A stretch of DNA of 64,000 nucleotides, taken from Phaeocystidibacter sp965659415 (GTDB lineage Bacteria > Bacteroidota > Bacteroidia > Flavobacteriales > Schleiferiaceae). Below are positions 1-7,977 of this stretch, one piece after another. Made by a program: the position numbers and the translations under genes. The stretch is taken from contig CBFHVA010000002.1 in assembly GCA_965659415.1 (NCBI GenBank), positions 62,001 through 126,000 of the forward strand, given 5' to 3'. Under the pieces are notes generated by a model, which ran no database searches, was not told the DNA's origin, and saw nothing but the letters and a program-made list of their open reading frames with translations. How positions within the stretch are numbered: the stretch's first letter is position 1; every line of letters starts with the position of its first letter.

Positions 1-798
1 TTCGACGAGTTCGTACGTAAGCATTATTCCAAATTGATGGATAGGCTCGACATTGATGAAGACGAGCTTCGCGATGCTCTAGCAGAAATCTCCAAGCTGA
101 ATCCAAAACCCGGCGGCTCCGTTTCAGATGGATCAAAACCCACTGAAAACGTTACCCCCGACTTTCACATCTCCATCGAGGATGGTGATCTCAAACTTCA
201 ACTGAATGGGAAAAATGCGCCTGAACTGAACATCAGTCGGGAGTATCGAACCATGCTCGAGCACTATCGCGATAGCAAGGGTAAAGCCACCAAGAGCGAA
301 AAAGATGCCTTGCTTTTCGTTAAACAGAAAATCGATTCAGCCAAATGGTTTATTGATGCGATTCGTCAGCGTCAACAAACCTTGCTTCTCACCATGTCCA
401 CTATCATGGAATACCAACGCGATTACTTCTTGTCAGGCGACGAGCGAAAGCTAAAGCCGATGATTCTAAAAGACATCGCAGAGAAAATCGATATGGATAT
501 TTCTACCGTGAGTCGGGTAGCCAGCAATAAATATGTACAAACGCCTTACGGCACCTTCTTGATTAAAACCTTCTTCTCAGAGTCGATGACGAACTCAGAT
601 GGTGAAGAAGTGTCTACTCGGGAAATCAAGAAGATATTGGAAGATAGCATTGGCGAGGAAGACAAGCGCAAACCGCTTACGGACGAAGCGCTCTCCAAGC
701 TCCTCAAAGAGAAGGGGTACCCCATTGCGCGAAGAACCGTAGCAAAATACCGTGAGCAATTGGGCATTCCAGTAGCTCGTTTGAGGAAAGAGCTTTAA
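1..798 (+). CDS. rpoN: RNA polymerase sigma-54 factor, C-terminal part (5' end outside window)
   Basis: Alternative sigma factor that directs core RNA polymerase to -24/-12 promoters and needs an AAA+ activator to open them. The frame is open from base 1, so the gene begins before the window; an internal ATG at 34 is not the start. The visible part holds the end of the core-binding region, a helix-turn-helix (DIAEKIDMDISTVSRVAS, about 470-530) and the RpoN box ARRTVAKYRE at about 727-756, which contacts the -24 element. The C-terminus is intact. A membrane-protein gene follows after one base, so the two are probably co-transcribed. Confidence 0.95.
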   Translation, partial: FDEFVRKHYSKLMDRLDIDEDELRDALAEISKLNPKPGGSVSDGSKPTENVTPDFHISIEDGDLKLQLNGKNAPELNISREYRTMLEHYRDSKGKATKSEKDALLFVKQKIDSAKWFIDAIRQRQQTLLLTMSTIMEYQRDYFLSGDERKLKPMILKDIAEKIDMDISTVSRVASNKYVQTPYGTFLIKTFFSESMTNSDGEEVSTREIKKILEDSIGEEDKRKPLTDEALSKLLKEKGYPIARRTVAKYREQLGIPVARLRKEL

Positions 799-799
799 T

Positions 800-1399
800 A
801 TGACGAAGCGTTTCGCCCAGGTATTGTCCTATCTCTTTCATCCAGCACTCGTTCCCTCTATTGGAACTTTGATGGTATTGGCTACGATTCCAGCTCATGT
901 ACCCGAAGGGCAAATCTATTTTTCCCTGGCCTTCGTGTTTCTATCCACTTATATCCTCCCAGGATTCTTTTCAGTAATGCTACGCTACATGGGCATCATA
1001 GAGAGCTTGCACATGAAGAGCCCTAAGGATCGAAGATACCCTTTCCTAATTGCGATTGCCTTCTTTCTCTTCGCTGCAAACTCTCTAAGCAAGCAACAAC
1101 TTCCAACAGAAATTGTACGCCTACTACTCGCCTCAGCTATCACTTTGATGATTCTATATCTGTTGCTTCGCTACTCGAAATGGTCGGTTCATATGGCTGG
1201 TGCGGCAGGGGTTACGGCTACCGCCATTTACTTGTCTCATGAGTATGGCATCATGATGCTGGAAATCATATCAATTACAATCCTTTTCAGCGGCTTATTG
1301 GGAACTGCACGTTTAAAATTAAAAGCACATACCCTCGCTCAAGTAGTCTTTGGATATCTCACGGGTCTGATTGTGACCTTTTCGTGCCTCATCGCCTAA
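800..1399 (+). CDS. multi-pass membrane protein, PAP2-superfamily-like
   Basis: A 199-residue, very hydrophobic protein with about six membrane helices. The second half has a W-S-V-H-M-A-G segment and an R-x5-H-x3 pattern (ARLKLKAHTLAQ) like the last two motifs of PAP2 phosphatases (SGH and SRxxxxxHxxxD). The usual final Asp is Gln here, and the KxxxxxxRP motif is only loosely matched by KSPKDRRYP. It may be a PAP2-derived protein with altered or no phosphatase activity. The start lies one base after the rpoN stop, which suggests translational coupling. The substrate is unknown. Confidence 0.75.
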   Translation: MTKRFAQVLSYLFHPALVPSIGTLMVLATIPAHVPEGQIYFSLAFVFLSTYILPGFFSVMLRYMGIIESLHMKSPKDRRYPFLIAIAFFLFAANSLSKQQLPTEIVRLLLASAITLMILYLLLRYSKWSVHMAGAAGVTATAIYLSHEYGIMMLEIISITILFSGLLGTARLKLKAHTLAQVVFGYLTGLIVTFSCLIA

Positions 1400-1566
1400 G
1401 CATTTACCGAACGGACTTTCAAGATTATATCTACCTCTGACTGAGCGAGCGTAATAATTGATTCGTCGCTCTCCTTGAAGCCCCCGAATGAACGGTTGCC
1501 GCCACTGAGAAAACGCACACAAGCGCGTATATATCTACCACGAAACCGCACGCATAGTGCTCTCAA
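1396..1566 (-). CDS. possible small protein, 56 aa, TTG start
   Basis: An open frame on the minus strand fills most of the 241-bp gap between the rpoN-linked membrane gene and the first type IX cargo gene. It overlaps the end of the membrane gene by 4 bases. It reads as a plausible soluble protein with an R-rich first half, then GGNRSFGGF and a C-terminal segment ending EVDIILKVRSVNA. The frame stays open upstream of the TTG to about 1610, with no ATG. I do not recognise the sequence. It could be chance, because the same gap must hold the promoter for the gene at 1641. Confidence 0.2.
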   Translation of the reverse strand: MRALCVRFRGRYIRACVRFLSGGNRSFGGFKESDESIITLAQSEVDIILKVRSVNA

Positions 1567-1640
1567 CAGCTGTTGATTAAGGCGAGGATTGCAGATACTT
1601 TCATCTTCTAATCATCGCATTCCCACGAAAAATCAACGCT

Positions 1641-3803
1641 ATGAAATGGTTCAAACTACTCTCAACTCTCGCCCTATTCCTGATGGGAATAGGTGCAGAA
1701 GCCTCTCACATTATTGGTGGTGATATCTACTACAAGTACATCGGCGGACAAACCGGTGTAGCCAACCAGTACGAAATCACCATGATTATCTACCGAGAAG
1801 GAACGGGCGCAGCTCTCACCTCTCCCTTGTTGTCCGACTGGAATATTACGGATATCCGAATAGAAGGAATCAACTGTACCTACTCCCAACAATTGCAGAT
1901 GTATTTGACGCAACCCGAATTTCCTGCAAGTCAATTGGGCGCCTTTGATTGTATTCTACCAGGACCTGGAATTCCCGATCCTCGAGTGAATATATACAAG
2001 GATACCATTGTCATAAACTCAAGCTGCAATCAATTCAGAATTTGGCTACTAGGATGTTGCCGCCCGAATAACTACACCAATATTCAAAACAGTGGAAACT
2101 TCTATTTTGAATCAGAGCTCAACCGTCGACTAGGCGATAACTCAGCCCCGAATTTCTTGAACACACCGGTAAATTATGCCTGTAGAAACGCGTACCAAGT
2201 GTATCAGCAAAATGCCGTTGAACCCGATGGCGACTCTCTTTTCTACGAACTGATTCCTGCAAAGTTGACCAACAATGCCTTGGTTAACTACAACAGTCCC
2301 TTTACGTTCACCAATCCCATCAGTACTGATCCTCAATTTCCATTCACGCTAGATGCCAACACGGGAACTCTCACATTTCAGAGTAATGCGGCGAATGATG
2401 AGGTATCTACCTTCGCCATCATAGTACGAGAGTATCGATTCGATACGCAATATGGCTTCTGGGAAGAGATTGGTTACGCTTCGCGCGAAATACAGTTGGT
2501 AGTGCGGGCCTCCTGCCGACCTGAAGTGAATGCCGGTGTACGGCTCGACCCGGATGCCCCCGGCGTATACATCGATACCGCCACGGGGCATCAGGTTAAG
2601 GATTACAGTTGCGGTGATACTACGGTCACTCTCGATTTTACCCTACCTATAGAGTGTTTCTCTGTGGCTGAAGATGGAACAGATTTCCGCCTTACCACAC
2701 CGAATGGTCAGCCGTTACCGATTAAACGCGCGGTCCCTTTTTGCAACAACGATTTTGAAACAGAGTCCATTCGACTTGATCTCTACAAGCCGCTTATCAT
2801 CGGTGGAGATTACTTCTTGTATACAAAGGTGGGAACGGACGGAAATACGCTGTTCAATAAATGTGGTAAGTCGATGAACGAGTTCGATACCATATTACTG
2901 CGCGTACCTTGCATCTATCCAGTTTTTGATCTTGAAAATGTAACCGTGGTGGATGATCAGCACACCTTCACACAATGGTCGGTTGACACAGCCACGTTGG
3001 ATGAATCATTGGTTGATTTTATTCGGATTTACAGGTCGGAGGATAATGGAGCGAACTTTAATTTGATTGGAACCGCGGGTATTGCCGATTCGGGCTATGT
3101 TGACTTCAGCGTAAACGGGCAAAATGTGGACGCGAGGTCCTATCGTTATCGAGCTCAATTTGTAGTTGCCGGACAAGAGTTGAACTCAACCAGAGCCATC
3201 AAGAGCATTCTGCTTCAAGGTGCACTAATCAACAATGATGAAGTTCCAATGAGCTGGAGTGCATACGACGGATGGAATGGCCCGACCTATACTGCAGAAT
3301 TCGGCTCGCCCGATGGGAATGGAGATTACGATTGGACCAATATTACTGACCAAGCCTTCCCCACCTCTGACCCTAGCTACGTATTCGATGCCTCATGGCT
3401 CGCAGACGGAAATTATGCCCTACGGGTGAAGACAAATATGGAAAACGGATATCAATCCGAATCCAATTGGATCATCTTCAGCAAGCCTTTTGTTCCCGAT
3501 CCCGAGATTCCTGCCGTGACTCTTACAGTGCCAAATGTATTCACACCAGGAGAAGACGGCCTAAATGATTTATGGACCATTAATGGGCTGGATTCCTTTG
3601 ACAGAGTGGAAGTTACTATCTTCGACCGCTGGGGAAAACAAGTCTATACCAACGGTCAATATTCCAATGATAAAGCATGGAATGGGCAAACCAATAACGG
3701 CCGAGATTTGGCAGAAGGAACATACTTCTATGTACTCACTGCCGATGGAGGTCCGGGTGGAGCTTCTTTGCAAGAATCAGGCAGTGTTAATTTAATGAAA
3801 TAG
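1641..3803 (+). CDS. type IX secretion cargo with type B (CHU_C, gliding-motility-associated) C-terminal domain
   Basis: A 720-residue secreted protein. The signal peptide is about residues 1-22 (MKWFKLLSTL to AEA), followed by the SHIIGGDIYYKY start typical of a large Bacteroidota surface-protein family. The middle is rich in beta-strand and paired cysteines, with an fibronectin-III-like stretch at about 430-530. The last ~90 residues form the gliding-motility-associated C-terminal domain (VPNVFTPGEDGLNDLWTI, then FDRWGKQVY and GTYFYVL), which is a type B signal for export and surface attachment. The next gene is a clear paralogue. A TACTTTCA element at 1596-1603 with a TTG 20 bases upstream could be the promoter. 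Confidence 0.9.
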   Translation: MKWFKLLSTLALFLMGIGAEASHIIGGDIYYKYIGGQTGVANQYEITMIIYREGTGAALTSPLLSDWNITDIRIEGINCTYSQQLQMYLTQPEFPASQLGAFDCILPGPGIPDPRVNIYKDTIVINSSCNQFRIWLLGCCRPNNYTNIQNSGNFYFESELNRRLGDNSAPNFLNTPVNYACRNAYQVYQQNAVEPDGDSLFYELIPAKLTNNALVNYNSPFTFTNPISTDPQFPFTLDANTGTLTFQSNAANDEVSTFAIIVREYRFDTQYGFWEEIGYASREIQLVVRASCRPEVNAGVRLDPDAPGVYIDTATGHQVKDYSCGDTTVTLDFTLPIECFSVAEDGTDFRLTTPNGQPLPIKRAVPFCNNDFETESIRLDLYKPLIIGGDYFLYTKVGTDGNTLFNKCGKSMNEFDTILLRVPCIYPVFDLENVTVVDDQHTFTQWSVDTATLDESLVDFIRIYRSEDNGANFNLIGTAGIADSGYVDFSVNGQNVDARSYRYRAQFVVAGQELNSTRAIKSILLQGALINNDEVPMSWSAYDGWNGPTYTAEFGSPDGNGDYDWTNITDQAFPTSDPSYVFDASWLADGNYALRVKTNMENGYQSESNWIIFSKPFVPDPEIPAVTLTVPNVFTPGEDGLNDLWTINGLDSFDRVEVTIFDRWGKQVYTNGQYSNDKAWNGQTNNGRDLAEGTYFYVLTADGGPGGASLQESGSVNLMK

Positions 3804-3941
3804 CGCGACACATTTCGTTAAATAATTCAGGGTTGTCGTTCATCCGCACAATGGGGGTGTTCGACAACCCTTTACTCATTTATCATGCGGGGTTTAAGCA
3901 CTTTTTAGTACTTTCGAAAACTATCGCAAAAGAGCGCCTTT

Positions 3942-6134
3942 ATGAAAGCTATTATTCGACTCTTAACTGTTGTGCTGATTGGATTATTCAGCTTCAACGC
4001 AAATGCATCTCACGTAATTGGTGGGGATATTCAATATGAGTACCTCGGAAACAACCAATACTATGTGAAGTTGGTGATCTATCGCCAGTCAACAGGCGCA
4101 GGCTTGCCGGCTAACGCCATTGTTGATGTCCGCTCTCAAACCTGTGGCATTAACACCACTATTAGTTTGACGAGAACTCAGCAATATTCTGCTTCGAGCT
4201 TTGCGTTTGATTGCATCAACCAAAGTAATGCGGGTGGCTTCTTGCCGGAAGTGAACATTTATGAAACGACTACATCAAATCCGCTAACGCTAACTCAGCG
4301 TTGCTCTGACTATCTGTTGTCATGGGATTTGTGTTGTCGCCCAGGTGGTATCACGAACATCGGTAACGGTGCGAGTAGTGCCGGTTTCGGTTTTTACTTC
4401 GAAGCCGAATTGAACAACCGTCAAGGATTGGGTAACAACTCATCTCCAGCTTTCGTGTCAGATCCAATTGCCTATGTATGTGAAGGTGGTTTCATCAACT
4501 ATCTTCAGCGCGCTACAGAGCCAGATGGAGATTCATTGTTGTACGAGCTTATCGACCCAAGAAGTAATGTGGGTGTGAACGTTCCCTACACAGCGCCTTT
4601 CAACAAGAACAACCCATTCAGCACTAGTGCTCAAGCTCCTTACACTTTAGATCCTGCTACAGGAAATATCTCTTTTATTGCTGACCTGCCAGGAGGTACA
4701 GAAGTATCAGTAATCGCACTTCGTGTAAATGAGTATCGATTTGATTCTACGTATTTCTTCTGGGAAAAGGTGGGTAGTTCAAACCGAGAAATACAAGTCG
4801 TCGTTGCCAATAACTGTGTTCCTACCGTAAATCAAGGTGTGCGATTGGACCCGAATGCTCCAGGCGTTTCACTCGATCCTCAAGGACGCCAAACAAGAGA
4901 TTATAGCTGTTATGATTCCACGGTTACCTTGCGTTTTACGCTTCCCGTGGAGTGTATTTCAGTTGCCCCAGATGGAACAGATTTCCGTTTGACCGCACCA
5001 AACGGACAACCGATTCCGGTTAAGGCCGTTCAATCGTATTGTGATATCAACGGTGAAACAGATAGTATCACTTTGAAGCTTTACAAACCGCTTGTATTCA
5101 ACGGTGATTACTTCCTTTACAGTAAAACCGGTACAGATGGTAACACCCTCCTCAACAAGTGTGGTAAACCAATGAACGAGTTCGATACCATCATTCTGAA
5201 GGTGGAAGACTGCTTATTCCCAGAGTATAAAACAGTAGGTGTCACCGTGAATCAAGACAAGCGGAATCGCATTGATTACGCTATCGATACAAACACCATT
5301 CCGGTTGAATTTATCGATTTCGTGCGTGTGTATCGCTCACAAGATTCAGGACGAACCTACAGCTTACACCTTACGGCCAACCCGTTGGATAAGTTTGTGT
5401 ACGACGGAGGTCCTGGTCCAGGTAAAGTAGATGCCCAGTATTACAATTACCGAATCTCCATTGTAGCAAACGGATTGGAATCTTACATCACTCCTCCAAA
5501 ACACACTATTGTTCTTCAGGGTAACCTATCCAATCCTTTGAGCATGCCATTGAATTGGAGTAACTACGGAGGGCTTACCTATCCTGATATTAACAACATC
5601 AAATATCAGTTACAATACGGTCCGAAGAACGATACAGGTGGCTATGACTTCCAAAACGTGGATGATGCGGCCATGCCAATTTCAGATTCAACATATACAC
5701 TTAGCTTGCCAGATTCAGAGCCGGGAGAATATGCACTGCGTATTTTGACTACTCCAGATCGAGATAACTACGTGAGCGAATCAAACTGGATTATTTACTC
5801 TGTTCCTGAGGAGCCAATTATTCCTCCAACCGGTGCAGTTCCAGTTCGCATTCCAAATGTATTCAGTCCGAACGGCGATATGATCAACGACTTGTGGACC
5901 ATCGAGGGTATTGACTCATGGGAATCAAGTAAGGTGTCCATTTATGACCGTTGGGGACGTAAAGTTTGGAATACGGACAAGTACTTGAACGCGGAAGCCT
6001 TTGATGGACGCGATAATAACGGTCAAGAGTTGGCTGACGGTACGTACTTCTATGTGATTGAATTGAATCACTCACCTACGGGTCAGTCGGAAGTACATGA
6101 CGGTAGTATCTCACTCATGACCAACGGCAACTAA
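3942..6134 (+). CDS. type IX secretion cargo with type B (CHU_C) C-terminal domain, paralogue of the preceding gene
   Basis: A 730-residue secreted protein with signal peptide (residues 1-23, ending NANA), the SHVIGGDIQYEY start, matching internal blocks such as VRLDPNAPGV and GTDFRLTAPNGQP, and a type B sorting domain at the end (IPNVFSPNGDMINDLWTI, then YDRWGRKVW). It lines up with the gene at 1641-3803 along its whole length, so the pair arose by tandem duplication. The 138-bp gap has no terminator but carries TACTTTCG at 3909-3916, a near match to the Bacteroidota -7 element. A strong terminator follows the gene. Likely exported across the outer membrane and anchored on the surface. Confidence 0.9.
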   Translation: MKAIIRLLTVVLIGLFSFNANASHVIGGDIQYEYLGNNQYYVKLVIYRQSTGAGLPANAIVDVRSQTCGINTTISLTRTQQYSASSFAFDCINQSNAGGFLPEVNIYETTTSNPLTLTQRCSDYLLSWDLCCRPGGITNIGNGASSAGFGFYFEAELNNRQGLGNNSSPAFVSDPIAYVCEGGFINYLQRATEPDGDSLLYELIDPRSNVGVNVPYTAPFNKNNPFSTSAQAPYTLDPATGNISFIADLPGGTEVSVIALRVNEYRFDSTYFFWEKVGSSNREIQVVVANNCVPTVNQGVRLDPNAPGVSLDPQGRQTRDYSCYDSTVTLRFTLPVECISVAPDGTDFRLTAPNGQPIPVKAVQSYCDINGETDSITLKLYKPLVFNGDYFLYSKTGTDGNTLLNKCGKPMNEFDTIILKVEDCLFPEYKTVGVTVNQDKRNRIDYAIDTNTIPVEFIDFVRVYRSQDSGRTYSLHLTANPLDKFVYDGGPGPGKVDAQYYNYRISIVANGLESYITPPKHTIVLQGNLSNPLSMPLNWSNYGGLTYPDINNIKYQLQYGPKNDTGGYDFQNVDDAAMPISDSTYTLSLPDSEPGEYALRILTTPDRDNYVSESNWIIYSVPEEPIIPPTGAVPVRIPNVFSPNGDMINDLWTIEGIDSWESSKVSIYDRWGRKVWNTDKYLNAEAFDGRDNNGQELADGTYFYVIELNHSPTGQSEVHDGSISLMTNGN

Positions 6135-6154
6135 GCCTGTGCACGATTAAAATT

Positions 6155-6192
6155 AAACCGCCCTTCTCTTGTGGAGTTGGGCGGTTTTCTTT
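6155..6192 (+). terminator. rho-independent terminator after the second type IX cargo gene
   Basis: AAACCGCCC at 6155-6163 pairs with GGGCGGTTT at 6179-6187 and is followed by a T-rich run. It lies 20 bases after the cargo-gene stop and shows that the next gene must start downstream, at 6256. Confidence 0.85.
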
Positions 6193-6255
6193 TGCGGAGT
6201 ATTTAAGCTTTCATCGCTTTTATCAAATACAACGACACAAAACGCCACATTTGAT

Positions 6256-7033
6256 ATGAAGAGAATATCGATTCAACTAATTGCTCCCGCACTAGCCACA
6301 GTAATGCTAGCTTCTTGTTCCTCTATAGAAGACCCTGACAATCGCCTATCAACAGCAAAAGTGAATATTCATTTGACCGATGCGCCATGTTCTTACGATG
6401 AGGTGAACATAGATGTTCAGGGAATTGAAAATCTTCACTGAAGATTCAGGTAAGTACAACCTGAACTTACTGGCACCAGGAGTGTACAACCTCTTAGATT
6501 ACAACAATGGATTGGACACACTTCTTGCGAGCCAAAATTTGCCAACGGGCAGAATTAATCAAATCGGTTTAATTCTTGGTGCGAACAACTCCATCATGGT
6601 AGACTCGGTTGTATCGCAATTGAGAACACAGAGTGCCCAGCAGAGCGGACTTAAAATCAACTTCCAAGAAGAATTAATCGACGGTATTGAATATGATATT
6701 ACCCTTGATTTCGACGCATGCCGGAGCGTAGTGGTTACGGGTCAGCCAAACTACATTTTAAAACCCGTCATTCGTGCGTTTGTGGATGCCACGTCAGGAT
6801 CAATTGAAGGTGTGGTTCAGCCTGACACAGCCGTAGGCTACACATACGTTATTGACGGATTGGATACCGTTGGAACCATTCCTGATTCTTCGGGCTACTT
6901 TCGAATTTCTGGTCTTTCAGCAAGCACATTTGATGTGAACTTTGAGGCAACTACGCCTCATACGGATACTGTAGAAACTGGGATTCTTGTAACACTAGGT
7001 CAGGTTACAGATATCGACACAATACAGTTCTGA
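6256..7033 (+). pseudogene. DUF4382 lipoprotein gene broken by a one-base frameshift
   Basis: The first frame (6256-6441) encodes a lipoprotein signal peptide with lipobox LASC and the DUF4382 start (VNIHLTDAPCSYDEVNIDVQGIE), then stops at TGA. The rest of the domain continues in the next frame (to 7033): EDSGKYNLN, PGVYNLLDYNNG, and a carboxypeptidase-regulatory-like module near the end (IEGVVQP to the C-terminus). Removing one A from the AAAA run at 6428-6431 joins the halves as DVQGIEIFTEDSGKYNLN. The intact product would be an exported lipoprotein of about 258 residues. Real mutation, programmed slippage and assembly error cannot be told apart here. The start at 6256 was chosen because it lies after the terminator and gives a proper signal peptide. 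Confidence 0.8.
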
Positions 7034-7058
7034 TATCTTCAACTAGAACACACCAATG

Positions 7059-7094
7059 AAGCCTCCTTTTTTTCACAGATGGGAGGCTTTTTTC
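7059..7094 (+). terminator. rho-independent terminator after the DUF4382 gene
   Basis: AAGCCTCC at 7059-7066 pairs with GGAGGCTT at 7082-7089, followed by TTTTTC. It closes the DUF4382 transcription unit and separates it from the small-protein cassette that starts at 7145. Confidence 0.85.
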
Positions 7095-7144
7095 ATTCAT
7101 TTTGAAGAATTCGTAACTTACCTCGTCACCAATGTGAAACGTTC

Positions 7145-7264
7145 ATGAGTTTTTCATCCACCAAACACCGCCTGCGGGTGCTCCGGACGACGTACTACAA
7201 ACAATTACTCTTAGGAGGCGGATTGTTAGTTGTCCTGGGAATCATTGTTTGGATTATCAATTAA
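7145..7264 (+). CDS. small single-pass membrane protein, 39 aa
   Basis: Reads MSFSSTKHRLRVLRTTYYKQ and then a glycine/leucine/isoleucine membrane helix ending WIIN. The basic N-terminus followed by one helix at residues 21-38 predicts a tail-anchored or N-in topology. The stop is 3 bases from the ATG of the next small gene, so the two are probably co-translated. No family recognised. The charged/hydrophobic layout and the tight spacing support a real gene, but its short length keeps the call modest. Confidence 0.5.
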   Translation: MSFSSTKHRLRVLRTTYYKQLLLGGGLLVVLGIIVWIIN

Positions 7265-7267
7265 TTG

Positions 7268-7447
7268 ATGCTCGGCATACAAAAACTAATCTTCGCGATA
7301 TTACGCGTCTTTCCATCCTTGAGAGATGCAGACCTAGCAAATCTCAAGCCTGCACAAAAGGCGCTTCTTGGAGCTCGTCATGCTCTAACCATGAAAATTC
7401 TCGAACAAGAGAATACCGCAGAGGAATTCATCAAAAAAAATCCATGA
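7268..7447 (+). CDS. small protein, 59 aa, unknown function
   Basis: Starts at ATG 7268 (a TTG one codon earlier is less likely). The N-terminus is hydrophobic (MLGIQKLIFAILRVFPSL), followed by a charged helical part ending EEFIKKNP. Its stop overlaps the next start as ATGA, so it lies between a tiny membrane protein and a secreted NTF2-like protein in an apparent three-gene unit. Family not recognised. It could be a membrane-associated small protein. Confidence 0.55.
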   Translation: MLGIQKLIFAILRVFPSLRDADLANLKPAQKALLGARHALTMKILEQENTAEEFIKKNP

Positions 7448-7917
7448 GATTCGTTCTCCTTGTGCTTCTATTGGCCCTGTTGCCCAATTTATCAAGAGCC
7501 CAAAACCATCAAGAAGAAGAGAAACTGGAAGCGCTAGCCGATAGTGTGCTAACGCTTATCTCAGGTGCTCCGGGCGACAACTACAACTGGGAGGCGCTCG
7601 GTGAATTGTTTGACCCTAACGCACGCTTTATTGCTCAAACGGACTCCTTGTTGGATTCAAATCGCTCAGGCAATGTGATTATCTCCTTGGAAGTATTCCT
7701 CACCCGGTTTACCGAGCAATACGAACAAATCGATTTCTTCGAAATTCCCATAGAAACAGATGCTGAGGTTCACCTTGGAACTGGGACGGTCAGACAATCC
7801 TATCGCACTCAAAAGGCAGACGGTACGCCGATCAGTAGTGGCGTCAACTTCATCCAGTTCATTCGTGTAAAAGGCGAATGGAAAATCATCCAAGTCCTTT
7901 GGAGTCAAGATGGTTAG
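7444..7917 (+). CDS. secreted NTF2/SnoaL-like protein
   Basis: A 157-residue protein. The signal peptide is about residues 1-20 (MRFVLLVLLLALLPNLSRAQ), then a helix-rich N-terminal half (EEEKLEALADSVL) and a beta-rich C-terminal half ending GEWKIIQVLWSQDG. This is the cone-shaped NTF2-like fold used as an enzyme or ligand-binding scaffold. An in-frame start at 7249 was rejected: it would run across the two small genes and bury the signal peptide. The ATGA overlap with the upstream 59-aa gene suggests coupling. The ligand is unknown. Confidence 0.75.
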   Translation: MRFVLLVLLLALLPNLSRAQNHQEEEKLEALADSVLTLISGAPGDNYNWEALGELFDPNARFIAQTDSLLDSNRSGNVIISLEVFLTRFTEQYEQIDFFEIPIETDAEVHLGTGTVRQSYRTQKADGTPISSGVNFIQFIRVKGEWKIIQVLWSQDG

Positions 7918-7977
7918 ATCAAAATACTTCTCAAACATTCTGCTGAATCCGGCTAAATTTGTCTCATCTTTGAATCC

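Noticed and set aside
6169..6255. Earlier start for the DUF4382 gene
   Set aside because: It lies inside the terminator hairpin of the preceding gene; ATG 6256 gives a proper lipoprotein signal peptide.
7249..7443. N-terminal extension of the NTF2-like gene by 65 codons
   Set aside because: It overlaps two better small reading frames and hides a clear signal peptide that starts at 7444.
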